DNA from: Bordetella genomosp. 4
GTDB taxonomy: Bacteria > Pseudomonadota > Gammaproteobacteria > Burkholderiales > Burkholderiaceae_B
Direction: 5' to 3'
Assembly (NCBI RefSeq): GCF_002261185.1
Contig: NZ_NEVQ01000013.1
Coordinates: forward strand, 124,001 to 188,000
Length of the DNA stretch: 64,000 bases
In this document: piece by piece, positions 27,104-35,149 of the stretch
Numbering within the stretch: position 1 is the stretch's first letter
How the letters are laid out: every line of letters begins with the position of its first letter
The notes under the pieces: generated by a model
Seen by the model: only the letters and a program-made list of their open reading frames with translations
The model's database searches: none
What the model was told of the DNA's origin: nothing
Position numbers and translations under genes: made by a program

Positions 27104-27316
27104 ATGCCCGATCGAACTGCGAAAAAAGAGGCCGAGGCCGACCGCAAGGCCGGAAAATCTCCCTCAACACAGGCAGGTCATTTCGTCGAAGCGGAGATCG
27201 AAGCCAAGCGCAAGCATAAAGGGCCAGCCAAATCGAACAAACAGGCTGTTGCTATCGGTTTGTCCAAAGCACGCAAAGCCGGAGTCAAGGTGCCGGCCAA
27301 ACCGAAGTCACATTGA
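27104..27316 (+). CDS. Small basic DUF6496-type protein
   Basis: 70 residues from ATG at 27104, preceded by a strong AGGAGG. Rich in Lys, Ala and Glu (KKEAEADRKAGKSPS near the start, KSNKQAVAIGLSKARKAG near the end); the C-terminal KQAxAIGLSxARxxG pattern is the DUF6496 signature. No function is known; such small basic proteins are often stress-induced and may bind nucleic acid (inference). It has its own sigma-54 promoter and lies 40 bases before the hybrid kinase, so the two are probably co-transcribed. Confidence 0.75.
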   Translation: MPDRTAKKEAEADRKAGKSPSTQAGHFVEAEIEAKRKHKGPAKSNKQAVAIGLSKARKAGVKVPAKPKSH

Positions 27317-27356
27317 AACTTGCTTTGTGGCGGGAAACGCAGTAGCGTGACGCGAG

Positions 27357-29459
27357 ATGCTAAGTAACAAGAATCGAGTGCGCAATCCCTGGACAGACAC
27401 GCTTGCCCGCCTGGAGGACGAACGTGTGATGTTGCAGCGTATCGCCGCCGGGGTCCCCCTGGCGGATGTGCTGTTGTATGTACTGCACGCTGTCGAGGCA
27501 CAATCCGGCGTGGCGCTGCGCACCGCCATCGCGTTCGTGGATGAGTCGGGCAAACACCTGGTACACGGGGCCGCTCCCAGTTTTTCCGAGAGTTATCGGC
27601 AGGCAGTCAATGGGGTGCCGATAGGGCCGCATATGGCGTCATGGGGCGCGGCCGCCTATTTCGGGACGGCGGTCTATGCCAACGATGTGATGATCGACCC
27701 CAACTGGTCCGACTGGCGCGAGTTTGCGATGGAGCAAGGAATACGCGCCTGTTGGTCCACGCCCATCAAAGGGACAGACGGGCAGTTATTAGGCGTCTTC
27801 TCCAATTATTACGCCACGACCCGTCTGCCGTCGCCGCAGGATATCGATGCGATTGCCTTGGTGACGCGCACGGCAGCACTGGCTATTGAACGGTCGCAGT
27901 ACGACAGAGAGCTGGAAAAACGGGTGGAATTGGCCATCGCCGAACGGGATCGTATCTGGCGTTTGTCTCCTGAGTTGCTGGCGGTCGTCAACGCGCAGGG
28001 ACGCTATGTCAGCGTCAATCCCGCCGTGCGGGATATTTTGGGCTGGACGCCCGAGCAGTTTTTGGCCATGCCTCTGGCTGATTTGGTCCACCCAGACGAT
28101 TACGCAGCGACCGCGCAGGTCCTCATGCCGACAGCAAACGGCGGCCACGAGGCACGGCATCTGGAAAATCGGATGAAGCACAGTTCCGGCAGCTACAGCT
28201 GGATCACGTGGACAATTTCCCGAGCGCAGGGCGACCTCTATATGGCGGGGCGGGATGATACCGATCTGCGTGCGCAGGCCGAGGCTCTGCGCCAGGCCGA
28301 AGACGCGTTGCGGCAATCGCAAAAGATGGAGGCTGTCGGGCAGTTGACGGGTGGCATCGCCCATGACTTCAACAATATGCTGCAAAGTATCTCCGGCGCG
28401 TTATACCTGATACGTCGCAAGTTGGCCGCCGGCAATCTCGAAGCGGCAGAGCGCTTTATCGATACGGCGAGCGAGTCGACCGAGCGCGCCGCGCGCTTGA
28501 CGCAGCGGCTGTTGGCGTTTGCCCGCCGGCAGCCTATTGCGCCCGTGCCGCTATGTCCGGTACGCGTGCTGCAATCGATGGAGGATTTGTTTCGACGCTA
28601 TACCGGCGAACACGTGCGGTTGATCTTGCATACGGATCCCGTCTCGTGGCCGGTATGCTGTGACGCCAATCAACTTGAGAATGCGCTGCTCAACATGGTC
28701 ATCAACGCGCGCGATTCGATGCCCGAGGGCGGGGAACTGACCTTACAGGCGACCAATAGGGTGTTGGATCAGGCGTCGTTAGTGCAGAACGCCGAATTGG
28801 CGCCGGGCGATTTCGTCGAAATTTGCGTGGCCGATACCGGCTGTGGCATGCCCGATGACATCAAGAATCGTGCTTTTGAGCCTTTCTTTACGACCAAAGC
28901 GTTGGGCGAAGGCAGCGGGCTGGGACTCTCGATGATCTATGGTTTCGCGCAGCAGGCGGGAGGCTTTGTATCGCTGGACAGCATCGTTGGCCAAGGCACG
29001 AGCGTGCGGCTGTATCTGCCCCGCTATACGGGCGCGATGCCGCCCGCTGAAGGGAAGACGGATGCCGTACCTGTTCCCGTCGATGACAGTTTGCCACCGG
29101 CGGTTGTGGCCCTGGTAGAAGACGATGCCGCTGTCCGTCAAATGGTCTCTGAAGCGTTGGCGCAGTTGCGCCTCGAGGTATTGGTCGCATCGGACGGCCT
29201 GGAGGGCCGCCAACTCATGGATAGGACAAAGCACATCGACTTACTGCTGACCGATGTCGGACTCCCTGGGTTGAATGGCCGGGAGTTGGCCGACGTGGCG
29301 CGTCAGGTGCACCCCGATATCAAGGTGCTGTTCATGACGGGCTACGCGCAGAACGCCGCCGCCGCTCAGGGATTTCTGGATACAGGGATGGAACTGATTG
29401 TGAAACCCTTCAAGCTCGAGGCGCTGCTCGAGCGCGTGCGCCGCATTTTGGTGATCTAG
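27357..29459 (+). CDS. Hybrid histidine kinase (GAF-PAS-HisKA-HATPase-REC)
   Basis: 700 residues, no membrane segment, so a cytoplasmic sensor. In order: GAF domain about 20-185, PAS domain about 195-310 (RIWRLSPELLAVVNAQGRYVSVNPAV), HisKA with the phosphoacceptor His336 in GGIAHDFNN, HATPase about 430-560 (NMVINARDSMPEGG, VADTGCGMP, GEGSGLGLSMIYG), and a C-terminal receiver with Asp633 in LLLTDVGLPGLNG. The GAF-PAS pair suggests an internal ligand, redox or light-type signal. Convergent with rpoN (their stop codons share CTAG) and close to an NtrC-type regulator; it may phosphorylate that regulator directly or through a phosphotransfer protein (inference). Confidence 0.88.
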   Translation: MLSNKNRVRNPWTDTLARLEDERVMLQRIAAGVPLADVLLYVLHAVEAQSGVALRTAIAFVDESGKHLVHGAAPSFSESYRQAVNGVPIGPHMASWGAAAYFGTAVYANDVMIDPNWSDWREFAMEQGIRACWSTPIKGTDGQLLGVFSNYYATTRLPSPQDIDAIALVTRTAALAIERSQYDRELEKRVELAIAERDRIWRLSPELLAVVNAQGRYVSVNPAVRDILGWTPEQFLAMPLADLVHPDDYAATAQVLMPTANGGHEARHLENRMKHSSGSYSWITWTISRAQGDLYMAGRDDTDLRAQAEALRQAEDALRQSQKMEAVGQLTGGIAHDFNNMLQSISGALYLIRRKLAAGNLEAAERFIDTASESTERAARLTQRLLAFARRQPIAPVPLCPVRVLQSMEDLFRRYTGEHVRLILHTDPVSWPVCCDANQLENALLNMVINARDSMPEGGELTLQATNRVLDQASLVQNAELAPGDFVEICVADTGCGMPDDIKNRAFEPFFTTKALGEGSGLGLSMIYGFAQQAGGFVSLDSIVGQGTSVRLYLPRYTGAMPPAEGKTDAVPVPVDDSLPPAVVALVEDDAAVRQMVSEALAQLRLEVLVASDGLEGRQLMDRTKHIDLLLTDVGLPGLNGRELADVARQVHPDIKVLFMTGYAQNAAAAQGFLDTGMELIVKPFKLEALLERVRRILVI

Positions 29460-30898
29460 TACCGGCGCCGCAATTCCGCGGCGGGCAGCTTCAGTTGCGC
29501 ACGGTATTTGGACACGGTACGACGCGCGACAACGATGCCATCCTCGGCCAGGCGCTGCGTCAGTGTGACGTCGGACAGCGGGTCGCTCGGGTCCTCGTTC
29601 GCAATCCATTCACGGATCAAGGCCTGCACCGCTGCCGCCGAGCAGGAGCCGCCCGTGGCGGTTGCCAACTCGCGGGAGAAAAAATGCCGGAACTCGTACA
29701 GGCCGCGCGGCGTGACCATATATTTATTTGCCGTCGCGCGCGACACCGTGGATTCATGAATCTCGAGCACGTCCGCGATTTCCCGCAGCAGCAGCGGCCT
29801 GAGAGCCACTTCGCCATATTCGAAAAAACGCTGCTGGCGCCGAACGATGGCTTCGGCCACACGCTGAATGGTGGTGTAACGCTGCTCGACGTTGCGCACT
29901 AGCCAGCGGGCTTCTTGCAGTTCCTGGGCCAAGGGGCCACGCTCGTCATGGCGTACGCGGCGGAACAAGTCTGCGTAAACGCGATCCAGTCGCGCGCGCG
30001 GCATGGCGTCCCGATTGGGATATACGTGCCATTGCCCTTGTTGCTTACGCACAATGACATCCGGGACGACATAGACGGGAGCTTCCTGGTCATAGCGCCG
30101 CCCGGGTTTAGGGTCCAGCGCACGGATGCGTTCGCAGGCCTGCCGCAATTGATCTGGCGAACTGCCGGTTTTATGCAGCAAGGCGTTCCAGTCATTACGG
30201 GCCAGGATGTCGAGATGATTGCGGACGATAGTCAAGGCTAGTGCGGTCAACTCATCGTCATGGCATGGCTCAGCCTGCAATTGCAGCGAGAGACATTCGC
30301 TCAGGTCCCGCGCTGCCAGCCCCGGGGCCTGCAGGTGCTGCACCAGGCGCAGGGCAGCCGCCCACTCTGAGGGATCAGGGGCAGGTTCGAAATCTCCTTG
30401 TCCGGCCAAGGATTCCAGCGGCGTGCGCAGGTAGCCATCGCCGTCCAGCGCATCGATGATGTACTCGGCCAGCAGACGATCCCGCTCGGACAGTGGATGG
30501 GCACATAGTGCTTCGCGCATGCGGCTTTGCAATGACGGCGGGGCGGCGACCCAATGCGAGAGGTCGTGATCGCCGCTATCGGATAGAGACTTTCGTTTGG
30601 TCGGATAGTCGCCAGAATACGCAGACGGGGCGGTGAATGCCTCTTCCTTATCGTGATACGTTTCTTCTGACGCAGTCTGCTGGTTGGCGGCAGGTAGCGG
30701 GTCTGAGTCGTTGTACGACGGCGGGGCGCCAGTGCTCTGCAGATCCTCTTCCTCGAGAAAAGGATTGGTATTCAGGGCATTTTGAATCGCGACGCTGAAT
30801 TCCAGCGCGGACAACTGAAGCAGTTGCACGGATTGCTGCATCCTGGGGGCCAAGGTAGTTTGCTGGCGTAGACGCAGTTCTGACGCGACGTAAGGCAC
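29456..30898 (-). CDS. rpoN: RNA polymerase sigma-54 factor (RpoN paralogue)
   Basis: 480 residues from a GTG at 30898, seven bases after AGGAG. Region I: LRLRQQTTLAPRMQQSVQLLQLSALEF, with the acidic linker FLEEEDLQS; core-binding region about 110-300; helix-turn-helix in IADVLEIHESTVSRATANKYM; C-terminal RpoN box ARRTVSKYR (usual ARRTVAKYR) that reads the -24 GG. An in-frame start at 30967 would begin inside the promoter element, so it is excluded. The gene is not next to lptB or hpf, where the housekeeping rpoN normally lies, which suggests a second copy. It has a perfect sigma-54 promoter of its own. Confidence 0.9.
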   Translation of the reverse strand: MPYVASELRLRQQTTLAPRMQQSVQLLQLSALEFSVAIQNALNTNPFLEEEDLQSTGAPPSYNDSDPLPAANQQTASEETYHDKEEAFTAPSAYSGDYPTKRKSLSDSGDHDLSHWVAAPPSLQSRMREALCAHPLSERDRLLAEYIIDALDGDGYLRTPLESLAGQGDFEPAPDPSEWAAALRLVQHLQAPGLAARDLSECLSLQLQAEPCHDDELTALALTIVRNHLDILARNDWNALLHKTGSSPDQLRQACERIRALDPKPGRRYDQEAPVYVVPDVIVRKQQGQWHVYPNRDAMPRARLDRVYADLFRRVRHDERGPLAQELQEARWLVRNVEQRYTTIQRVAEAIVRRQQRFFEYGEVALRPLLLREIADVLEIHESTVSRATANKYMVTPRGLYEFRHFFSRELATATGGSCSAAAVQALIREWIANEDPSDPLSDVTLTQRLAEDGIVVARRTVSKYRAQLKLPAAELRRRY

Positions 30899-30962
30899 TG
30901 GGACTCTCCTCATCAGGGTGTGACTTGTGGGGGCAAGCAGTGCTGCCTTATCTCCACATTCA

Positions 30963-30978
30963 TGCAATTTCCGTGCCA
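30963..30978 (-). promoter_or_regulatory. Perfect sigma-54 promoter upstream of rpoN
   Basis: Read on the minus strand: TGGCACG-GAAA-TTGCA, identical to the TGGCACG-N4-TTGCW consensus, GG and GC ten bases apart. Transcription would start near 30952, giving a leader of about 53 bases to the GTG at 30898. This implies that the sigma factor drives its own gene. Confidence 0.88.
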
Positions 30979-31267
30979 GCTCGCTGGTGACCGCCCTGAT
31001 ATAGAGCCCACACGGAGGCCTGCTGCGCGGATCTCCTGGTCGTGTTTACACGCGCCGGTAAATATTACGCAGAGCGTCCAGCGTTCTTACGCCCGGAGAC
31101 GGCCGTCAACCTCTTGAGAATCCGCATGTTTTATCGCGACCACGGGGAGTAGTAACCGGAGAAGTTTTGAAAACTTTATTGAATCGTATCTGATGTTTAC
31201 GTTTCTCGGATGTCGAAAGCGTTATGCTGCAAAATCAAGCTCATGAAACCTTGTCTCTGGAATAGGT
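30979..31267. other. Intergenic region between rpoN and the response regulator
   Basis: No gene is supported here. It holds a CGTGT/ACACG dyad at 31041-31052, about 80 bases upstream of the rpoN -12 element and so at a normal enhancer distance, and a perfect odd palindrome AAGTTTT-G-AAAACTT at 31162-31176. Either may bind the NtrC-type regulator or another factor. I see no sigma-54 element pointing to the regulator gene, which therefore may be transcribed by another sigma factor. Confidence 0.4.
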
Positions 31268-32659
31268 ATGCCTCATCTTTTAATCGTTGACGACGATGAT
31301 GCTGTGCGCGACACGTTGGCTGAAATCGGCAAGGACAGCGGTTATACGGTTTCACAAGCCAGCACGATCAAGCGCGCTGTAATCGAATGGGAACGGCATG
31401 TTCCCGATTTATTGCTGTTGGACGTACGGCTGTCTGAGGGCAGCGGTATGGATCTGTTTGAACGAGTTCCTATTGGCAACGCAGAGGTCGTTGTGATCAG
31501 CGGTCATGGAACGATGGATTCAGCCATCGAGGCCTTGCGGCTGGGAGCAACTGACTATCTGGTCAAGCCCATCGAGATGGACCGCCTGTTGCGCATCCTG
31601 AACCGCGTGGCCGGTGGCTTTGGCGATGCGGAGAATTCGAGCCAGCCCGTCAAGGCGCCGGGCCGTCTGGGCAAGATGTTAGGAAACTCCGAGCCGATGA
31701 CGAGGCTCTTTGACCAGATATCCCGCGCTGCGCCCAGCGAGGTGACTACGCTGCTGGTCGGCGAGAGCGGCACGGGCAAGGAACTGGCCGCGCATGCGCT
31801 GCATCAGTTGAGCCCACGCAGTCAAAAGCCGTTTGTGGTGGTGAACTGCGGCGCGATTGCGCCGAATCTCATCGAAAGCGAATTATTCGGCCATGAGCGA
31901 GGCAGCTTCACCGGCGCTGACCGCATGCACAAGGGCTATTTCGAGCAGGCCGATGGTGGCACCTTGTTTTTGGACGAGGTCACGGAAATGCCTCTGGAGA
32001 TGCAAGTCAAGTTGCTGCGTGTGCTCGAGTCGGGATGTTTCGTGCGGGTGGGATCGCACCAGCAGATCTCTTGCGATGTGCGGGTGATCGCCGCGACCAA
32101 TCGTAATCCCGAACAGGCTGTGCAGGATGGAAAATTCCGCGAGGATCTATATTTCCGGCTGAGCGTGTTTCCCGTGGATCTGCCCGCATTGCGAGAGCGC
32201 GGCGACGATATTCTGATGCTCGCGGATCAGTTTCTCTCGGGGCTGAATGCCGAGCACGGTACGAACAAGACCTTTAGCGAGCAGGCCCGCCAAGCCATAC
32301 AGAATCACACATGGCCTGGCAATGTGCGCGAGCTGAGGAATTTCGTACGCCGGGCTTTTATCCTGGCCGATGGTGACGAAGTGACGGGCGATACCTTGAT
32401 ACGGCAGGCCAGTCCGACTGACGCGGGCAAGCGACCGACATTGATGCGGGTGCCTGTCGGTGCAACATTGGCCGAGGCCGATCGCCAGTTGATCCTGGCT
32501 ACGCTGGAACGCTGCCAGGGGGTCAGGAAACAAACGGCGGCTGTACTCGGTATCAGTCCCAAGACCTTGTACAACAAGCTCGAGGAATATGCTCAGGCGG
32601 GACACGTAGTACCTGGCGGCAACCCTGCGCCAGAGGACTATGGAAAATCTGGCCACTAG
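31268..32659 (+). CDS. NtrC-type sigma-54-dependent response regulator
   Basis: 463 residues. Receiver domain about 1-120 with Asp52 as phosphoacceptor (LLLLDVRL) and DDDD at 8-11; AAA+ domain about 140-380 with Walker A GESGTGKE near 163-170, the sigma-54 contact loop GSFTGA near 212-217 (usual GAFTGA), Walker B GGTLFLDEV and RVIAATNRN; Fis-type helix-turn-helix at the C-terminus (RQLILATLERCQGVRKQTAAVLGISPKTLYNKL, here split for reading: HTH about residues 405-445). It hydrolyses ATP to open sigma-54 promoters. Being beside rpoN and the hybrid kinase it is the natural activator of the local sigma-54 genes (inference). Confidence 0.92.
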   Translation: MPHLLIVDDDDAVRDTLAEIGKDSGYTVSQASTIKRAVIEWERHVPDLLLLDVRLSEGSGMDLFERVPIGNAEVVVISGHGTMDSAIEALRLGATDYLVKPIEMDRLLRILNRVAGGFGDAENSSQPVKAPGRLGKMLGNSEPMTRLFDQISRAAPSEVTTLLVGESGTGKELAAHALHQLSPRSQKPFVVVNCGAIAPNLIESELFGHERGSFTGADRMHKGYFEQADGGTLFLDEVTEMPLEMQVKLLRVLESGCFVRVGSHQQISCDVRVIAATNRNPEQAVQDGKFREDLYFRLSVFPVDLPALRERGDDILMLADQFLSGLNAEHGTNKTFSEQARQAIQNHTWPGNVRELRNFVRRAFILADGDEVTGDTLIRQASPTDAGKRPTLMRVPVGATLAEADRQLILATLERCQGVRKQTAAVLGISPKTLYNKLEEYAQAGHVVPGGNPAPEDYGKSGH

Positions 32660-32670
32660 TGGCATGCTGC

Positions 32671-32686
32671 AGGCATGATGCTTGCT
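32671..32686 (+). promoter_or_regulatory. Sigma-54 promoter element before the disordered-protein operon
   Basis: AGGCATG-ATGC-TTGCT: GG at 32672-32673, GC at 32684-32685, ten bases between. It lies just after the response-regulator stop and 28 bases before the next start; transcription would begin near 32697. Confidence 0.75.
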
Positions 32687-32714
32687 CACCCGTTGTCAAA
32701 ATGGGAGCAAGGTC

Positions 32715-32978
32715 ATGTCAAATCAGCATCGACGCAGCGAGCCGTCTGACAACGAAGCCGAAGCGGACCGCGGCCGGCAAAAGCACACGCGAGAGTCCGG
32801 CCGCTGGGGCGCGGAAGAGCCCGACTACGGCCGGCCTCGTGGCGAGCGTCCCGAGCCTGAGCCTGATAAAGGCCCGAATCGTCACGGGCCGCAATACGAA
32901 GAAGGGGGCCGCTATCCGGGCACACGGCAGGGCAATGAGCACCAGCCGCCGCGCAAGGAGAATGCCTCATGTCATTGA
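32715..32978 (+). CDS. Highly charged, predicted disordered small protein
   Basis: 87 residues from ATG at 32715 (GGGAGCAAGG upstream). Composition is dominated by Glu, Arg, Pro, Gly, Asp and His (EADRGRQKHTRESGRWG near the middle, PEPEPDKGPNRHGP later); no hydrophobic core, no signal. This hydrophilin-like make-up is known from desiccation- and osmotic-stress proteins, but I do not recognise a named family. It overlaps the next gene by 10 bases and has its own sigma-54 promoter. Confidence 0.65.
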   Translation: MSNQHRRSEPSDNEAEADRGRQKHTRESGRWGAEEPDYGRPRGERPEPEPDKGPNRHGPQYEEGGRYPGTRQGNEHQPPRKENASCH

Positions 32979-33559
32979 TCGTCGCAGCGCGATATCAAAC
33001 GTTTGACCAGGCAGGCGTGGCCGCGGAACATCTGCAGCGCCACGGGTACGCGGGAGACCAAGTCCATACGTTCTACGTGAACACGGCGGGCTCGCATGAT
33101 CGCTTTCCTGTCGGCGGGGACCGCCGCGAGGATCCTGATGCGACAGGCGGCGTGATCGGGGTGTTGCTTGGGGCTTCCATATTGGGCGTGCTCGGCGCGG
33201 CGCTGACGATGCTGGCGGTACGCAATTTTGAGTATTCCAGCCTCATTGTCATTGCGGCCGGCGGGGTCGGTGCCTATGTGGGCGCCTTGATCGGCGCGAT
33301 GGTGGCAGTCGGCCGTGTACGCAGGCGCCGGATACGGCCAAATGGCGGGGTGTCTGTCGTCGAGGAACATCCGCCAGTGCGTGCTGCAGGGGTTCTGCTG
33401 GCAGTGACTGTGTCCTCTGACAAGGAAACCGAAGTCGCGCGTCTATTGCGCGAGTCGGGCGGCCAGGATGTCGAGCGCGCCAACGGCCGTTGGGAAAACG
33501 GGAAATGGCAGGATTTCGATCCGCTGGTTCCGCCAGAACCCGAGCCTGCGGCCCGCTGA
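32969..33559 (+). CDS. Membrane stress protein with two central helices
   Basis: 196 residues. An N-terminal soluble domain (LIVAARYQTFDQAGVAAEHLQRHGY, like the general-stress-protein 17M fold) is followed by two hydrophobic helices with Gly-zipper character (GGVIGVLLGASILGVLGAALTM and LIVIAAGGVGAYVGALIGAMVAVG) and a second soluble domain (VLLAVTVSSDKETEVARLLRESGG). AAGGAG precedes the start. The pattern suggests an inner-membrane protein of the stress type; no precise function is known. Its TGA abuts the TGA of the convergent ligD gene within TGATCA. Confidence 0.7.
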   Translation: MSLIVAARYQTFDQAGVAAEHLQRHGYAGDQVHTFYVNTAGSHDRFPVGGDRREDPDATGGVIGVLLGASILGVLGAALTMLAVRNFEYSSLIVIAAGGVGAYVGALIGAMVAVGRVRRRRIRPNGGVSVVEEHPPVRAAGVLLAVTVSSDKETEVARLLRESGGQDVERANGRWENGKWQDFDPLVPPEPEPAAR

Positions 33560-34459
33560 TCAGAGGCCGAGGCGATCCAGCATACGTTGCGTCAGCACAG
33601 TGCGGCGAGCGGCATAGTCGGGCCAAGGATCTGCATGGGTCTGCACATGGTCTAGCGCATTGCGCACGTTGAATGCCGCAGCTCGCAAGTCGTTGTGAAA
33701 GTCCAATGCAGTCCAAGGCAGCGGCATCGAGACCGGCGCCTCGGGCCGAGCGCGCACAGAGTAAGCGCAGATGGCGGTCGACCCGTTGCCATTTCGCAGG
33801 TAGTCGACAAATATCCGGCCACGCCGCTGGTCTTTGGCCATGTTGGCAGTGAAGCGGTCAGGCATGGCATTCGCCAGACGCTGGGCGAGGTGGTGGGCGA
33901 GGATCCTGACCGTTTCCCATGAACGGGTGGCACGGATGGGGGCGACGAGGTGTAGTCCTTTGCCGCCGGTGGTCTTTAAAAAGGGCGCCAGGCCGACTTC
34001 GGTCATGAGCCCGTGGGCCAGTTGCGTGGCTTCGATCAGGCCGCGCCAGGATATGTCCGGACCTGGATCCAGATCGAGCGTGACGCGGTCGGGGTTGTCG
34101 TGTTGGGGCGCATGGGCGCCCCAGGTGTGAAACTCGATGACGCCTAGCTGCACCAGAGCCAGCAGGCCCTCCGTGGACTGTATCTGCAGGTGCCCCGCAT
34201 CGCGCGTGAGGCCGGAAGGCAGGTCGCCCGTCAGGTGTTTTTGAAAAAAACAATCTTCGTCAGCGCCGTCCGGACAGCGCAGCATGGCGATACGGCGGCC
34301 TTTCAGGTGCTCGAGCATGTGGGGGGCGATGGCTTCGTAGTAATGGGCCAGGTCGGATTTGGTGGTCTTCGGTGGGCGCAACACGATGCGGTCCGGATGG
34401 GTGAGCGTGACGTGGCCGATACGCTCTGGCGTGTTGCTTTGCATAAAAAGACGGGTCAT
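33560..34459 (-). CDS. ligD: Stand-alone LigD polymerase (primase-polymerase) domain protein
   Basis: 299 residues, corresponding only to the polymerase module of bacterial NHEJ LigD. Catalytic features: DLDPG near residue 126 (metal-binding Asp pair), TTGGKGLHLVAP (nucleotide-binding loop) and the third Asp in FVDYLRN. It adds or fills in nucleotides, often ribonucleotides, at DNA ends. The ligase and nuclease modules are absent, and no ku gene is in the window. It lies 39 bases after the YetF-like gene and so probably shares its sigma-54 promoter, pointing to DNA repair in stressed or resting cells (inference). Confidence 0.88.
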   Translation of the reverse strand: MTRLFMQSNTPERIGHVTLTHPDRIVLRPPKTTKSDLAHYYEAIAPHMLEHLKGRRIAMLRCPDGADEDCFFQKHLTGDLPSGLTRDAGHLQIQSTEGLLALVQLGVIEFHTWGAHAPQHDNPDRVTLDLDPGPDISWRGLIEATQLAHGLMTEVGLAPFLKTTGGKGLHLVAPIRATRSWETVRILAHHLAQRLANAMPDRFTANMAKDQRRGRIFVDYLRNGNGSTAICAYSVRARPEAPVSMPLPWTALDFHNDLRAAAFNVRNALDHVQTHADPWPDYAARRTVLTQRMLDRLGL

Positions 34460-34498
34460 GGCGTTTACCGAGAGTCGGAGAGGGGACTTGGGGTTTGT

Positions 34499-34984
34499 TC
34501 AGGTTCGCTTGATTACGCTGATGTTGCCGTCGGCTTCGATATAGGCGCGGTGCACCTCGTTGACGTCGTCGATACCATGCTGGCGCAGTTCGCTCAGTAG
34601 TTCGTCTTTGGTGATGTATTCTTTGCGCAGATTGCGCCTGCAGATCTGGCCGTCTTGGACGAGACAGACCCGATCCGCGGTGAGGAGCCGGCCGATGGGT
34701 TTGACGTAGTAGGCGAGGCGGTCGATGGCCACGGTCCAACCGATGATGGTGGCGACCAGGATCATGCCATCCGTGATGGATTCGTATTGGCCTGCCATGC
34801 CGTTTTGCGCGGCGTCGGCGATCAGGACCAATACCAGCATGTCTGCGATTCCCACTGAGCCTACGTCTCGTCGGCCAGCCATTCTGAGTAGTAGAAAGAT
34901 GAACCAATACATCAGGCTGCCGCGGATGATGATCTCCCACGGCGACATCGAGAGGGAAAACATGGTCGTCCAGTCGGGCTGCAT
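34499..34984 (-). CDS. YetF-like (DUF421) membrane protein
   Basis: 161 residues from ATG at 34984 with AGAGAAG upstream; longer frames would cross the promoter. Three N-terminal helices (PWEIIIRGSLMYWFIFLLLR, VGIADMLVLVLIADAAQNG, MILVATIIGWTVAIDRLAYY) precede the soluble DUF421 domain (VCLVQDGQICRRNLRKEYI, ELLSELRQHGIDDVNEVHRAYIEADG). The conserved RMAGRRDVG stretch is present. In Bacillus, YetF/YrbG relatives are sporulation-linked; function in proteobacteria is unknown. Likely operon with ligD. Confidence 0.85.
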   Translation of the reverse strand: MQPDWTTMFSLSMSPWEIIIRGSLMYWFIFLLLRMAGRRDVGSVGIADMLVLVLIADAAQNGMAGQYESITDGMILVATIIGWTVAIDRLAYYVKPIGRLLTADRVCLVQDGQICRRNLRKEYITKDELLSELRQHGIDDVNEVHRAYIEADGNISVIKRT

Positions 34985-35018
34985 ATTCTTCTCTTTCAGT
35001 ATGTAGGTATATCCAGAG

Positions 35019-35034
35019 AGCAAGTTTCGGGCCT
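35019..35034 (-). promoter_or_regulatory. Sigma-54 promoter element before yetF-like/ligD
   Basis: Read on the minus strand: AGGCCCG-AAAC-TTGCT, GG and GC ten bases apart. It is 35 bases before the ATG at 34984, giving a leader of about 24 bases. It forms a divergent pair with the element at 35096-35111. Confidence 0.68.
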
Positions 35035-35095
35035 GAAGAAAGACCGCGTTGCATCGAAGCGTCCGAACGGTGAGAAGGGGCAGGCCGATGGGCCG

Positions 35096-35111
35096 GGGCA
35101 TGCGGCTTGCG
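35096..35111 (+). promoter_or_regulatory. Sigma-54 promoter element before the paoABC operon
   Basis: GGGCATG-CGGC-TTGCG: GG at 35097-35098, GC at 35109-35110, ten bases between. The same bases form a perfect hairpin, GGCATGCG (35097-35104) and CGCATGCC (35110-35117). The paoA start at 35150 is about 28 bases after the predicted transcription start. Confidence 0.68.
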
Positions 35112-35149
35112 CATGCCGATCGGAGGTCTTTGCTTTTCAGGAGAATTCA

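Noticed and set aside
30899-30967. Start of rpoN at 30967
   Set aside because: It would place the start codon inside the sigma-54 promoter element; GTG at 30898 has a well-spaced AGGAG.
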